Assembly (NCBI RefSeq): GCF_002240225.1 | Contig: NZ_CP022584.1 | Coordinates: 1,116,001 to 1,180,000 of the forward strand | Direction of reading: 5' to 3' | DNA: 64,000 nt | Origin: Paenibacillus physcomitrellae | Lineage (GTDB): Bacteria; Bacillota; Bacilli; Paenibacillales; Paenibacillaceae | In this document: positions 35,146 through 44,284 of the stretch, piece after piece | How positions within the stretch are numbered: position 1 is the first letter of the stretch | Layout of the letters: each line of letters opens with the position of its first letter | The notes under the pieces: model-generated | Told to the model about the DNA's origin: nothing | What the model saw: only the letters and a program-made list of their open reading frames with translations | Database searches by the model: none | Program-made: the position numbers and the translations under genes

Positions 35146-36737
35146 CTGCTTTCCCCTCCTACCTGTACTTGAACCTTATTGTGGTATGGATACAAATAAT
35201 CCTGATTGATTTCATGCTCATCAGCCTTGGGCTCTTCCGAAGGAAACATCAGTTCCGCCATCCGGATGGCCTTCAGCAAAGCAGTCGCTTTATTAACAGT
35301 CTCCTCATATTCCTTCTCCGGCACTGAATCCCAAACAATTCCCGCCCCGGCCTGCACGTAAGCCTTGCCGTTCTTGAACACGATCGTCCGGATGGTGATA
35401 CATGAATCCATGTTCCCGGAGAAGCCAAGATAGCCGATAGCTCCTGCATAGGTTCCGCGGGCTTCACGTTCCAGTTCAGCGATAATTTCCATTGCTCTCA
35501 GCTTCGGCGCTCCGGATACCGTACCTGCCGGCAAACAAGACAGAAAGGCATCAAAGAAATCCTTGTCCTTGCGCATGCGGCCGGAGACGCCGGAGACGAT
35601 ATGCATGACGTGTGAGTATTTCTCAATACTCATCAGCGTGTCGCATTTTACCGAACCGAATTCAGAAACCCGCCCCAGGTCGTTGCGGCCCAAATCAACC
35701 AGCATCAAATGTTCGGCGCGTTCCTTCTCATCCGCCAGCAGCTCCGCCTCCAGCAGATCATCCTCTTCAGGTGTCTTCCCCCTTGGACGGGTACCTGCAA
35801 TCGGCCTTGTCTCCACCCTGCCTTGATCCACTTTGACCAGCGCCTCCGGTGAAGTCCCCACGATAATTTCATCGTCCAGCTTCAGGTAGTACATATAAGG
35901 GGAAGGATTCATCGTCCGCAGCACCCGGTAAACCTGCATTGGAGATACAAGAGTTTCCATTTCAAATCTTTGCGATAACACCACTTGAAAAATATCGCCC
36001 GCACGGATATACTCCTTCGCCCGTTCAACATTCGCGATATACTCCGCTTTGCTTAAATTGGACTTAATCTCCCCAAGCTCGATATGCTCCGGTACCGGTC
36101 TGCGGTTAAAGCCTTCACTGCCGTCCGGCTTCTCCAGCAGCTCCGCAGTTTGATCCAGCTTCCGGCATGCTTCTTCGTAGGCCAGACGGATAGCCCCGTC
36201 CCCCGCACCAGGCTCAACATGAACATTGGCCACCAGCATAATCTGCTGTTTGACATGGTCGAACACAATGACCTGGTCACAGAACATAAACTGAATATCC
36301 TGCATGCCCATGTCGTCAACCGCATGAGCGGGAAGCTTCTCGTAATACTGCAGCAGATCATATCCAAAGAAACCAATCGCCCCGCCTGTAAAAGGAGGCA
36401 TCTGCTCCAGACGCGGACTGCGGTATTTCCGCAGCAGAGCTTTCAGTTCTTCCACCGGTTTGCCGGAAAGAGCCGTTTTCCTGCCTTCTTGCTCGATAAT
36501 CATTTGTCCATGTTTGCCATAAATCATCACAAATGGATCTGTGCCAATAAACGAATAACGCGCCCATTTCAAACCGCCCTCCACGCTCTCCAGCAGAAAA
36601 GCGCGATCCTTTGCGGCAAATCTTTGAAACAGACGGATCGGCGTCTCCAAATCGGCGAGAAGCGGCCGCATTACGGGAATCAGGTTAAATTCGTTTGCCA
36701 GTGCAAGCACTTGTTCTACATTTGGGGTTGTCGTCAC
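35142..36737 (-). CDS. trpE: Anthranilate synthase component I
   Basis: Turns chorismate into anthranilate with a glutamine amidotransferase partner. 531 residues; LLES (48-51) is the tryptophan feedback site of TrpE, and GTSPEAL, RPIAGTRPRG, HLMLVDLGRND and SGAPK form the chorismate-binding core. GTG start at 36737 behind AAGGAGTG. No trpG lies in the operon; as in B. subtilis a shared PabA/TrpG elsewhere is expected. Expression is controlled by the TRAP leader upstream. Confidence 0.97.
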   Translation of the reverse strand: MTTTPNVEQVLALANEFNLIPVMRPLLADLETPIRLFQRFAAKDRAFLLESVEGGLKWARYSFIGTDPFVMIYGKHGQMIIEQEGRKTALSGKPVEELKALLRKYRSPRLEQMPPFTGGAIGFFGYDLLQYYEKLPAHAVDDMGMQDIQFMFCDQVIVFDHVKQQIMLVANVHVEPGAGDGAIRLAYEEACRKLDQTAELLEKPDGSEGFNRRPVPEHIELGEIKSNLSKAEYIANVERAKEYIRAGDIFQVVLSQRFEMETLVSPMQVYRVLRTMNPSPYMYYLKLDDEIIVGTSPEALVKVDQGRVETRPIAGTRPRGKTPEEDDLLEAELLADEKERAEHLMLVDLGRNDLGRVSEFGSVKCDTLMSIEKYSHVMHIVSGVSGRMRKDKDFFDAFLSCLPAGTVSGAPKLRAMEIIAELEREARGTYAGAIGYLGFSGNMDSCITIRTIVFKNGKAYVQAGAGIVWDSVPEKEYEETVNKATALLKAIRMAELMFPSEEPKADEHEINQDYLYPYHNKVQVQVGGESR

Positions 36738-36818
36738 AATTATTCACTCCTTGTGGGTTTGGCGGACGATGAGCTAATGGCTGCAGAACTTCGGCTCTGA
36801 TCCCAGCAGTTCCAGCAA

Positions 36819-36848
36819 CAAAAAAAGCCTCTACCGAAGTAGAGGCTT
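36819..36848 (-). terminator. trp leader attenuator terminator
   Basis: Perfect 10-bp stem AAGCCTCTAC (minus, 36848-36839) / GTAGAGGCTT (36834-36825) with a UUCG loop, then T6-7 (36826-36820), 80-110 bases before trpE. The upstream arm CCTCTAC can alternatively pair with GTAGAGG at 36925-36919, forming an antiterminator. Confidence 0.88.
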
Positions 36849-36960
36849 ATCCTTTGATCGCAGATAAAGACAAGCGTTCTAAGCATATAAGTACACAGGC
36901 GTACAAGAGAGACAGTTCCCTCTACCGGCACACTTTTACCTTTATTGAACCACTTATCCA

Positions 36961-37013
36961 CTATTCTCAGCTCTGCTCATCTCAGCTCTACTCTTCTAAA
37001 TTCATATCAACTA
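36961..37013 (-). promoter_or_regulatory. TRAP-binding triplet repeats of the trp leader
   Basis: On the minus strand eight (G/T)AG triplets follow each other with exactly two-base spacers: TAG at 36998, GAG at 36993, 36988, 36983, 36978, 36973, 36968 and TAG at 36963 (first base given). One more TAG stands at 37013, and degenerate triplets continue the 5-base period downstream. This is the binding pattern of the 11-subunit TRAP ring, whose gene mtrB is in this window. Bound TRAP should favour the terminator at 36819-36848. Confidence 0.9.
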
Positions 37014-37076
37014 TCAGCTTATGCCTCGGAACCGGCTCTCCGCTTCCACTAAGGCATTCTATTTACAACATCATGA

Positions 37077-37104
37077 AGTATACGTTCTTTAAACCTAATG
37101 ACAA
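37077..37104 (-). promoter_or_regulatory. Promoter of the trp leader
   Basis: Minus-strand TTGTCA (37104-37099), 16-base spacer, TATACT (37082-37077). It puts the transcript start near 37070, about 60 bases before the TRAP repeats. Read-through from aroCBH is also possible. Confidence 0.65.
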
Positions 37105-37154
37105 TATAACCAATACCAACCCGTTTGGCAACATCTTTCTGGAAAAAGAACGTC

Positions 37155-37520
37155 CTACTTGGCCAGATCCGGCCGCAGTACCTGGGCATCCCGCAGATAA
37201 ACGTGGCGCATTTCGCGCTGGCTCTTCTCCGTGTTCGCCTGGATCATTACCCGGATGCACAAAGGCAGGCTGCCTTTGACCGGAATTTCCGTCGCACACA
37301 TCAGCGGAACAAAATCCCATCCCTCGATCGCTCTGACCGCTCTTGCCGGAAAGGCGGCATCCAGATCTGTTGTCATCGTAATCCAAACGCTCCCTACCGT
37401 TTCGGGATATAATTCATTTCGTTCGATGATTTCTTTCAACAGTTCCTCCGTTGCCTGCAAAATTTCCTGTTCATCGTTACGCTGTACGGTCGTTGCTCCG
37501 CGGATTCCGCGATTAAACAT
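37155..37520 (-). CDS. aroH: Chorismate mutase, AroH type
   Basis: Rearranges chorismate to prephenate. 121 residues from the ATG at 37520; the frame to 37553 extends into aroB. Trimeric AroH class: RGIRGATTV with the active-site Arg, LMCATEIPV, and RHVYLRDAQVLRPDL near the end. Overlaps aroB by 8 bases. Confidence 0.95.
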   Translation of the reverse strand: MFNRGIRGATTVQRNDEQEILQATEELLKEIIERNELYPETVGSVWITMTTDLDAAFPARAVRAIEGWDFVPLMCATEIPVKGSLPLCIRVMIQANTEKSQREMRHVYLRDAQVLRPDLAK

Positions 37521-38616
37521 GCTGCTTCTCCTCCCTGAGCCGCCTAAGCACATCCTTCACCTCGGCGACCGTCATATCTTTGACAATGCTCACTTGGCCT
37601 ATCCTTTCCGGCAGGATGAACACCATCTGGTCTTCCCTGAATTTCTTATCATGCATCATTGCACTAAGAATAGCTTCTTCTTCCCAATCTGCCGGAATTG
37701 CAGTAGGCAGCTCGAACTTCTCCAGCAGCGACTTCGTTCTTGGTAAAATATCCGCAGATTTGCCGCGGCTAGCCGCCAGCATCGCTGATCCAACCATGCC
37801 GATCGAGATGGCTTCGCCATGCAGCAGGGTCCCATATCCGCCTACAGCTTCCAGCGCATGGCCGATTGTATGACCCAGATTCAGAATGGCCCGCTGGCCA
37901 TTCTCCCGTTCATCGCCTGAGACGACCTGTGCTTTGATCGAGCAGCCTTTCTCCAGCGCATAACCCAGCGCCGGCAGGTTTAAGCCCAGCAGCTCCGAAG
38001 CATGTTCCCCGCACCAGTCCGCGAAAGCCTCATCCCAGATCAGCCCGTGTTTGACCACTTCGGCCAAGCCGGATCTTACTTCACGCGGCGGAAGTGTCAG
38101 GAGCGTATTCAGATCATACAGAACCAGCTTTGGCTGATGAAAAGCGCCGATCATGTTTTTGGCCAGCGGATGATTTACCGCTACCTTGCCGCCGACACTG
38201 CTGTCGTGGGCCAAAATCGTCGTCGGAATCTGCACGAAATCCACGCCTCTCATATATGAAGCGGCCACGAACCCGGCCAGATCGCCTACAACGCCCCCGC
38301 CCAGCGCAATCACAGCCGAGCTGCGGTCAAGTCCGGCCTGGATAGCGGTTGTCATCACCTCTTCATAAATCCGAAGCGATTTGGAAGCCTCCCCGCTCTG
38401 AACGATATGGGACGCTGTCTGGTAGCCTTCCGCATGGAGACGATCCTCCAGCAGAGCCAAATAGTCTGGAGCAATATGATCATCGGTTACGATAAGCAGC
38501 TTGCTCTTGCGGGAAATCTGATGCAAAGTGAGCAATTCCCCGGCTCGTTCCAGCAGGCCTTCCCCGATGTAAATCGGGTAGGAGCGGTCCCCTAATTCAA
38601 CCTGAACCGTTCTCAT
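37513..38616 (-). CDS. aroB: 3-dehydroquinate synthase
   Basis: NAD- and metal-dependent cyclisation of DAHP, second shikimate step. 367 residues; ALGGGVVGDLAGFVA binds NAD, the IPTTILAHDSSVGGK segment and NLGHTIGHALE contribute metal ligands. Shares one base with the aroC stop and overlaps aroH, within the aroC-aroB-aroH run. Confidence 0.97.
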   Translation of the reverse strand: MRTVQVELGDRSYPIYIGEGLLERAGELLTLHQISRKSKLLIVTDDHIAPDYLALLEDRLHAEGYQTASHIVQSGEASKSLRIYEEVMTTAIQAGLDRSSAVIALGGGVVGDLAGFVAASYMRGVDFVQIPTTILAHDSSVGGKVAVNHPLAKNMIGAFHQPKLVLYDLNTLLTLPPREVRSGLAEVVKHGLIWDEAFADWCGEHASELLGLNLPALGYALEKGCSIKAQVVSGDERENGQRAILNLGHTIGHALEAVGGYGTLLHGEAISIGMVGSAMLAASRGKSADILPRTKSLLEKFELPTAIPADWEEEAILSAMMHDKKFREDQMVFILPERIGQVSIVKDMTVAEVKDVLRRLREEKQHV

Positions 38617-39785
38617 TAGTAACGCTCCAGCTGCTGCTTGTAGGCTTCGTAATTCCGCTCAATCTCTCCCAAGGAATCCCCGCCGAATTTCTCCAGGAAC
38701 GCTTTAGCCACTTCCCAAGCTACTACGCTCTCGAGCACCACGCTGGCTGCCGGTACCGCACAGGCATCGGAACGTTCGACTTGTGCCGTAAACGGCTCTT
38801 TCGTATCGATGTCAACGCTTTGCAGCGGCTTGTAGAGAGTAGGGATCGGTTTCATGACGCCGCGAACTACGATCGGCATACCGTTGGTCATGCCGCCCTC
38901 GAATCCGCCAAGACGGTTGCTGGCCCGATGGTAGCCTTTCTCCTCGCTGTACAGAATCTCATCATGAACCTGTGAGCCGCGAAGTTCACCCGCTTCAAAG
39001 CCGATTCCGATTTCAACACCTTTGAAGGCATTGATAGACATAACCGCCTGGGCAATCCGTCCGTCAAGCTTGCGGTCGTACTGGACATGGCTGCCGAGCC
39101 CGATCGGAGCGCCTTCAATGATGCATTCCACGACTCCCCCGATGGAATCGCCTTCCTGCTTGATCTGGTCGATGTAAGCTTCCATTTTGGCTTCGGTTTC
39201 CTTGTCGACTACGCGGACGGAAGATTCCTCAGTCAAACGAACCAGCTCATCCAGCGGCAGATTGTTCGGCGGAGCTTCGATTTCGCCGATGCGGATGACT
39301 TGTCCGGCCACCTTGATGCCGAAATGCTCCAGCAGCTGCCGGGCAACGGCGCCGCAGGCTACGCGGACCGCCGTTTCCCTGGCGCTGGAGCGCTCCAGCA
39401 CATTCCGCAGATCCTTCAGATCGTATTTCAAACCGCCGTTCAAATCGGCATGTCCCGGACGGGGACGATGCACGCGGCGTTTCTCTTCGTCCGTGCCTTC
39501 AATCGGTTCAATGTTCATAATGTTCTGCCAGTGCTTCCAGTCATTGTTCTGCACAATTAAAGCAACCGGTGCCCCGGTTGTATATCCATGGCGAACACCA
39601 CCCGCAATGACGGCTGTATCCTTCTCGATCTGCATACGCCGTCCGCGGCCATAACCTTTCTGCCGTCTGAGCAGCTGAAAGTTCAAAGCTTCAAAATCCA
39701 GCTTCAAATTGCTGGGCAATCCTTCTATGATAGCTGTAAGCTGAGGACCGTGTGTCTCCCCTGCTGTCAAATAACGCAAACTCAT
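38616..39785 (-). CDS. aroC: Chorismate synthase
   Basis: FMN-dependent last step of the shikimate pathway (called aroF in B. subtilis). 389 residues; GETHGPQL (8-15), the [10 protein letters not shown] loop, the SSARETA motif, and GG...GGMTNGMPI are signatures. ATG at 39785 with an AAGGGGG SD. First gene of the aromatic supraoperon; a sigma-A promoter lies just upstream. Confidence 0.97.
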   Translation of the reverse strand: MSLRYLTAGETHGPQLTAIIEGLPSNLKLDFEALNFQLLRRQKGYGRGRRMQIEKDTAVIAGGVRHGYTTGAPVALIVQNNDWKHWQNIMNIEPIEGTDEEKRRVHRPRPGHADLNGGLKYDLKDLRNVLERSSARETAVRVACGAVARQLLEHFGIKVAGQVIRIGEIEAPPNNLPLDELVRLTEESSVRVVDKETEAKMEAYIDQIKQEGDSIGGVVECIIEGAPIGLGSHVQYDRKLDGRIAQAVMSINAFKGVEIGIGFEAGELRGSQVHDEILYSEEKGYHRASNRLGGFEGGMTNGMPIVVRGVMKPIPTLYKPLQSVDIDTKEPFTAQVERSDACAVPAASVVLESVVAWEVAKAFLEKFGGDSLGEIERNYEAYKQQLERY

Positions 39786-39844
39786 GATGCGTTCCCCCTT
39801 TAAACTGTTAAACTGTAAAGAGCTAAATTGAACATTCTTGCCCC

Positions 39845-39874
39845 ATTATAATATTTGAGTATAGGTTCTGTCAC
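39845..39874 (-). promoter_or_regulatory. Promoter of the aroC-trp-tyrA supraoperon
   Basis: Minus-strand GTGACA (39874-39869), 18-base spacer, TATAAT (39850-39845), about 60 bases before the aroC start. Confidence 0.7.
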
Positions 39875-39983
39875 GCAGGGATTCAAAATTACTGCTAAAT
39901 CGGTTAGATAAACCTATATTTCTGAGTTCATTCTGGGCCGAATTATAGTTGTAAATAATGTGATAACTATTGTCCCGCTTTGC

Positions 39984-40012
39984 TTGACACCGGTGGGCGG
40001 CAATAATACTCT
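39984..40012 (+). promoter_or_regulatory. Promoter of the tetR-like gene
   Basis: TTGACA (39984-39989), 17-base spacer, TACTCT (40007-40012), then the SD GAGAGGTG at 40021-40028. Confidence 0.65.
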
Positions 40013-40034
40013 AAAGATTAGAGAGGTGTATACA

Positions 40035-40592
40035 TTGAGCAAGCGTACGGATATTTTGAAAGCAACCTTAGATTTGATTCATGAGGAAGGACTCCAGTCC
40101 GTCACATTTTCGAAAATTTTCAAAAAAGCCAATGTCGGCTCCGGCACGGTTTTTAATTATTTTTCCAGCAAGGAAGAGCTTGTGAACGAAGTATACCGGG
40201 AAGCCAGGATCCATATGGGAGAAGCTCTACTTAAAGGTTATGACGGCAGCCTCGGTTTGTACGAAAGATTCAAACGCCTTCAGCTGAACCGGCTGGAATT
40301 CGGCATGCAGTCTCCCAAGGAATATCTGTTTATCGACAGCTACTCTTATTCCCCTTATATTTCTCCCGAGCTGCGCCATATGGAGGATTATTCGCTGGAG
40401 GTATTCTCTTCGCTTATCGCTGAGGGCCAGAAACAGGGGCTGATCAGACCGATCGACCTTCGTCTTTGCCACCAAATCATCAACGGCGTTATCTCCTCCA
40501 TCCTGAAAGGTTATTTTGTAGAGAAATATCCGCTTGATGAACAGCAGATTCAGCAGACTCTTGAAGCTTCCTGGAAAGCAATCTCACTATAG
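40035..40592 (+). CDS. TetR/AcrR-family transcriptional regulator
   Basis: 185 residues from the TTG at 40035, six bases after GAGAGGTG; the ATG at 39960 lies upstream of the promoter and is rejected. Residues 1-50 form the TetR helix-turn-helix (KRTDILKATLDLI...GLQSVTFSKIFKKANVGSGTVFNYFSSKEEL), followed by a ligand-binding helical domain. Divides the conserved cheR-aroC junction together with the SDR gene downstream. Two identical-type palindromes in the next intergenic region are its probable operators. Confidence 0.88.
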   Translation: MSKRTDILKATLDLIHEEGLQSVTFSKIFKKANVGSGTVFNYFSSKEELVNEVYREARIHMGEALLKGYDGSLGLYERFKRLQLNRLEFGMQSPKEYLFIDSYSYSPYISPELRHMEDYSLEVFSSLIAEGQKQGLIRPIDLRLCHQIINGVISSILKGYFVEKYPLDEQQIQQTLEASWKAISL

Positions 40593-40599
40593 TTAAAGC

Positions 40600-40626
40600 C
40601 CCGATCTTTAATGGATTGGGTTTTTT
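40600..40626 (+). terminator. Terminator after the tetR-like gene
   Basis: CCCGATC (40600-40606) / GATTGGG (40614-40620), 7 bp with one G-T pair, followed by T6. Confidence 0.75.
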
Positions 40627-40637
40627 GTTTATCACAA

Positions 40638-40653
40638 TGGAATATATATTCCG
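40638..40653. promoter_or_regulatory. Candidate TetR operator, distal copy
   Basis: TGGAATATATATTCCG, a near-perfect palindrome of the form GGAATA-N2-TATTCC, about 140 bases before the second copy. Confidence 0.55.
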
Positions 40654-40756
40654 AAATTAAAGGTTTTTTATTGAATGTATCTTTATAATATCTGTTAATA
40701 TCGGCTTTCACATAAACCTAATTTCTAACAATCACAATAAACATTCCAAAAATGTC

Positions 40757-40786
40757 TTGACGCCCTCTACATCCCTAGTCTACAAT
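40757..40786 (+). promoter_or_regulatory. Promoter of the SDR gene
   Basis: TTGACG (40757-40762), 18-base spacer, TACAAT (40781-40786). The predicted start (~40793) falls inside the operator-like palindrome. Confidence 0.7.
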
Positions 40787-40791
40787 GACTT

Positions 40792-40807
40792 TGGAATAAA
40801 TATTCCA
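40792..40807. promoter_or_regulatory. Candidate TetR operator over the SDR transcription start
   Basis: TGGAATAAATATTCCA, an exact palindrome apart from the central AA, same half-site as 40638-40653. Its position over +1 predicts repression of the SDR gene. Confidence 0.65.
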
Positions 40808-40837
40808 ACATTTTGAATGAAATGAGGATGAATGGAT

Positions 40838-41668
40838 ATGAGTAAAGTTTGGTTCGTTACAGGAAGTTCGCGCGGACTCGGCCGTGCCTTGGCAGAAGAA
40901 GTCCTTAAACAAGGACATAAGCTGTTTGCAACCGCACGCAGACCCGAGCAGCTTAATGAATTGGTGCAGCGATATCCGGGGCAGGTGGAAACGTTCGCTC
41001 TTGATGTAACCAACAAAGAACAAGTTAAATCTGCCGTGCAGAAGGCTGTAGACGTTTTTGGACGAATCGATGTCCTGGTCAACAATGCGGGGTATGGCAA
41101 CATCGCATCTATTGAGGAAATCACCGATGAGGACTTGAGGGCCCAAATCGAAACCAATCTGTTTGGCGTTATTAACGTTACCCAGACCGCCCTGCCTGTT
41201 CTGCGCAAACAGCGGGAAGGTCATATCCTTCAGCTTTCTTCGATTGGGGGCCGGATCGGTTCACCGGGTCTTGGAGCTTACCAGACGGCCAAGTGGGCTG
41301 TCGAAGGTTTCTCGGAAGTGCTGGCCGGGGAAATCAAACACTTGGGCATTAAAGTGACCATCATCGAACCAAGCGGGTTCCGGACAGACTGGGCCGGGTC
41401 TTCGATGAGTTATCAGGAGCCTATGGACGACTACAAGGAAACGGTAGGAAAAATGCACGAGTTGGTTCGTCAAGGCTCCGGCAAACAAGACGGCGATCCG
41501 GTTCGTGCCGCAAAGGCTATGATCACAATCGTAGGCGAAGACAACCCGCCGCTGCGGCTCCTTTTAGGGAAAGGGGCCGTACAAATGGCCAAACAGGTGG
41601 ATCAAGCCAAGCTCGCTGAAACCGAAAAATGGGAAGCGCTGAGTATTTCCGCTGACTTTCCTGAGTAA
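40838..41668 (+). CDS. Short-chain dehydrogenase/reductase
   Basis: 276 residues of the classical SDR family: TGSSRGLG (8-15) for NAD(P), NNAG (82-85), N107, and the catalytic S135, Y148, K152 (YQTAK). The residues after the first strand (TARRPEQL) have an Arg pair, which favours NADPH. Substrate unknown. Start ATG at 40838; an ATG two codons upstream (40832) is nearly as good relative to the GAGGA SD. Probably controlled by the adjacent TetR-type regulator, e.g. as part of a response to a small carbonyl or lipophilic compound (inference). Confidence 0.88.
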   Translation: MSKVWFVTGSSRGLGRALAEEVLKQGHKLFATARRPEQLNELVQRYPGQVETFALDVTNKEQVKSAVQKAVDVFGRIDVLVNNAGYGNIASIEEITDEDLRAQIETNLFGVINVTQTALPVLRKQREGHILQLSSIGGRIGSPGLGAYQTAKWAVEGFSEVLAGEIKHLGIKVTIIEPSGFRTDWAGSSMSYQEPMDDYKETVGKMHELVRQGSGKQDGDPVRAAKAMITIVGEDNPPLRLLLGKGAVQMAKQVDQAKLAETEKWEALSISADFPE

Positions 41669-41782
41669 CCCCGGAGACTCCGTACAATTCAGGATTCAAT
41701 CATAGAATAGATACGCAGTCCTAACATAAATGTTAACCAAAGAGAGAACCAAAGAGATAACTAATAAGTTAACTTAGAAGAT

Positions 41783-41815
41783 AACAAAATAAGTTAACAA
41801 AATAAGTTAACAAAA
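41783..41815. repeat. Short tandem repeat, 13-bp unit
   Basis: Two full copies and a partial third of AACAAAATAAGTT (41783-41795, 41796-41808, 41809-...), preceded by degenerate copies back to about 41730. It fills the AT-rich stretch after the SDR gene. Confidence 0.7.
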
Positions 41816-41851
41816 AAGCGTCTTATTCCTGAAGGAACAAGACGCTTTTAA
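41812..41851. terminator. Bidirectional terminator between the SDR gene and cheR
   Basis: 16-base arms AAAAGCGTCTTATTCC (41814-41829) / GGAACAAGACGCTTTT (41834-41849) with one mismatch, TGAA loop, A and T tracts on both sides. Serves both convergent genes. Confidence 0.9.
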
Positions 41852-41951
41852 CATTTTTAAGTAAATTCAGGCTGTAAATAACCTTATCCTATGCAAAGAC
41901 AGCAACCGGTTAATCAACAAACATCCTTATGTACCTTCCCTGACGGAAGCC

Positions 41952-42761
41952 TTACAACTTGCGGTAGAAGAAGGTTTCGGCCGCCTCTAAGCCATACCTT
42001 CCAGGAGAGAAAATCTGCTCCGTGCTTCCGACGAACAGCATTCCCCCGGGCCGCAGCGCCGCCGAAAATTTATGATAAAGATCATGTTTCGCTTCTTCTG
42101 TAAAATAGATCATGACATTGCGGCAAACGATCAAATCATGATTGGTTTCAAACGAATCAAGCAGCAGATTCTGCTTCTTGAACGTTACAGCTCGTTTAAG
42201 CTGGTCGCTTACCCTGAGCATAAGGCCCTCTTGGGTAAAATAACGCGCAGCCACGTCAGGAGGCACGTCTTTGATCGAACGATCCACATAAAGGCCTTCC
42301 GCAGCCTTTTGCAGAGCACCTTCATCAATATCCGTAGCCGTCAGGCTTGACGTTCCAAGCAGCCCCAGATCGGAGAGAATCATCGCAATCGTATAAGGCT
42401 CTTCCCCGGTTGAGCACGCTGCGCTCCAAATCTTCAGCCGATTGTTCTTCTTTAGCAGCTCCGGAAGCACCAGGTCGCGCAGCACTTCCCAACGGTTGGG
42501 ATTGCGCCAGAATTCGGACACGTTGATCGTCATTCGGTCCAGAAACTCGTAAAACAGCTTCTTCTCCACGGACATGGCTTTAAAAAAGGCATCAAACGTG
42601 GAGTAACCATTTTTATTCCGCAGCGTCGTTAACCGCCGCTTCATCTGCGCTTCTTTGTACAGAGCCAGATCTATCCCCGTGCTCTGCTTTACGCTCTGAA
42701 TAAATCCCGAATAATCAGGATCTTGTTGCTGCGCTGTTGTTACATTGTCGTTCTCCAGCAT
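41952..42761 (-). CDS. cheR: Chemotaxis protein methyltransferase CheR
   Basis: SAM-dependent methylation of chemoreceptor glutamates. 269 residues: N-terminal helical domain with the receptor-binding RRL..LR pattern, SAM site [17 protein letters not shown] (about 112-128), TATDID, and NVMIYF(T). Follows ndk by 6 bases, last gene of the hbs-to-cheR series; in B. subtilis aroF comes next, but here a plus-strand insert intervenes. Confidence 0.95.
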   Translation of the reverse strand: MLENDNVTTAQQQDPDYSGFIQSVKQSTGIDLALYKEAQMKRRLTTLRNKNGYSTFDAFFKAMSVEKKLFYEFLDRMTINVSEFWRNPNRWEVLRDLVLPELLKKNNRLKIWSAACSTGEEPYTIAMILSDLGLLGTSSLTATDIDEGALQKAAEGLYVDRSIKDVPPDVAARYFTQEGLMLRVSDQLKRAVTFKKQNLLLDSFETNHDLIVCRNVMIYFTEEAKHDLYHKFSAALRPGGMLFVGSTEQIFSPGRYGLEAAETFFYRKL

Positions 42762-42767
42762 GTTCCA

Positions 42768-43211
42768 TCAAATCCAGTCAAGAATAGATTTATTATAAGT
42801 AAGCAGTTCCTTCTCATCAAAGAAATTTGCGATTTCACGCGCAGCGCTTTCCGGGCTGTCCGAGCCGTGAATCAGATTAAATGGCGTATGGGCCGCAAAA
42901 TCTCCGCGGATCGTCCCCGGAAGTGCTTCCGTTACTTGAGTTTTGCCCATCAGCATTCGGGAAAGGGTCACGATATCGTCGCCTTCCCAAACCATAGCGA
43001 ACACGGGTCCGGATGTAATAAATCCAACGAGATCATCAAAAAAGGCTTTCCCTTCATGTTCGGCATAATGGCGTTTCGCTTGCGCTTCGGAAATTTGCAT
43101 AAACTTTCCGGCAATCAATTTGAACCCCTTGTCTTCCAAACGGCTGACAATCCGGCCGATAAGACCACGCTGCACTCCATCTGGTTTGACCATCATAAAC
43201 GTCCGTTCCAT
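42768..43211 (-). CDS. ndk: Nucleoside diphosphate kinase
   Basis: Balances NTP pools by phosphate transfer through His115 in NLIHGSDS. 147 residues from the ATG at 43211, behind GGGAGG; the frame to 43247 has no SD. Placed between hepT and cheR as in B. subtilis. Confidence 0.97.
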   Translation of the reverse strand: MERTFMMVKPDGVQRGLIGRIVSRLEDKGFKLIAGKFMQISEAQAKRHYAEHEGKAFFDDLVGFITSGPVFAMVWEGDDIVTLSRMLMGKTQVTEALPGTIRGDFAAHTPFNLIHGSDSPESAAREIANFFDEKELLTYNKSILDWI

Positions 43212-43306
43212 AAGATTACCTCCCGTGTGTACCGCCCTGCTGTGCAAAGCGCAAATAAATACGTTTTCAATCGTATTTTAGCAGAAAAGGAGGAACGAAT
43301 GAAAGG

Positions 43307-44284
43307 TTAATATGTTCTTCTATTCACAAAATGCGCAATATCTTGTAAATTTTTTTTCGCTTTGATCTCGGGAAGCCGGGAAAGTGCGTCCAGCGCTTTA
43401 TCAATAAAACGATCGGCCAGCCCTTCTGCTGTGGTTACTCCAGAGCTTTGGCGGATCATTTGAATGGCGTCCGAAGCATCCTTGCGGCCGTCCATTTTAT
43501 GTATCTCCCGGATCTCCTGAAGCAGGGGCTCACGCAGTTCGTTCTCTTGAAGGGCGTACAGCACCGGGAGCGTAATGTTTCCTTGCCGCATATCGCTGCC
43601 CGGCGGTTTGCCGATTTGTTTCTCGGTCCCGAACAGATCAAGCAGATCATCCCGGATTTGGAACGCCATCCCTACGTTATAACCGTACCGATACAGGAGA
43701 CGGCCCAACTCGTCGCTGGCGCCTGCAGCAATAGCTCCAAGCTGGCAGCTGATGGCGATCAGCAAAGCGGTCTTCCTTCTAATGCGCAGCAGATAATTGC
43801 GAACGGACTGCTCCGTATTAAAGAAATCGCGGATCTGCTCCATTTCGCCTATGGACATTTGTACCATAGCTTTGGCCAAAATCTGATGAATCTTCGGATC
43901 TTCCAACCGGGTGGCCAGAGTCAAAGCTTTACCGAAAATATAATCCCCCGTATACATGGCGATCCGGTTATCCCATTGAGATTTGACCGTTGGTTTTCCA
44001 CGCCGTGTTTCGGCATCGTCAATCACATCATCATGGACTAAGGAAGCGGAATGAATCAGCTCGAGCGTTACCGCTACATATTGCAGCTTCTCCAGATCAT
44101 AGTTGCCAAACTTGCCGCCAAGCAGGACAAAAACTGGGCGCAGCCGCTTGCCGCCGGCCTTTAGCAAATGGCTGGAGGTGCTGCTGAGCAGCCCCTCTTC
44201 CCCTTCAACGCTTCTGTACAGCTGCTTCTCTATGAAATCCATGTCTTTCTTCATGGGGCCAAACAAATCCAACATTTTCATCAT
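43307..44284 (-). CDS. hepT: Heptaprenyl diphosphate synthase component 2
   Basis: Catalytic subunit of the trans-prenyltransferase that makes the C35 menaquinone side chain. 325 residues; KAGGKRLRP, first aspartate motif DDVID (85-89) and second QIRDDLLD. ATG at 44284 overlaps the mqnA stop; the adjacent ATG at 44281 has better SD spacing (AGGTG). Works with HepS, encoded five genes upstream. Confidence 0.94.
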   Translation of the reverse strand: MMKMLDLFGPMKKDMDFIEKQLYRSVEGEEGLLSSTSSHLLKAGGKRLRPVFVLLGGKFGNYDLEKLQYVAVTLELIHSASLVHDDVIDDAETRRGKPTVKSQWDNRIAMYTGDYIFGKALTLATRLEDPKIHQILAKAMVQMSIGEMEQIRDFFNTEQSVRNYLLRIRRKTALLIAISCQLGAIAAGASDELGRLLYRYGYNVGMAFQIRDDLLDLFGTEKQIGKPPGSDMRQGNITLPVLYALQENELREPLLQEIREIHKMDGRKDASDAIQMIRQSSGVTTAEGLADRFIDKALDALSRLPEIKAKKNLQDIAHFVNRRTY

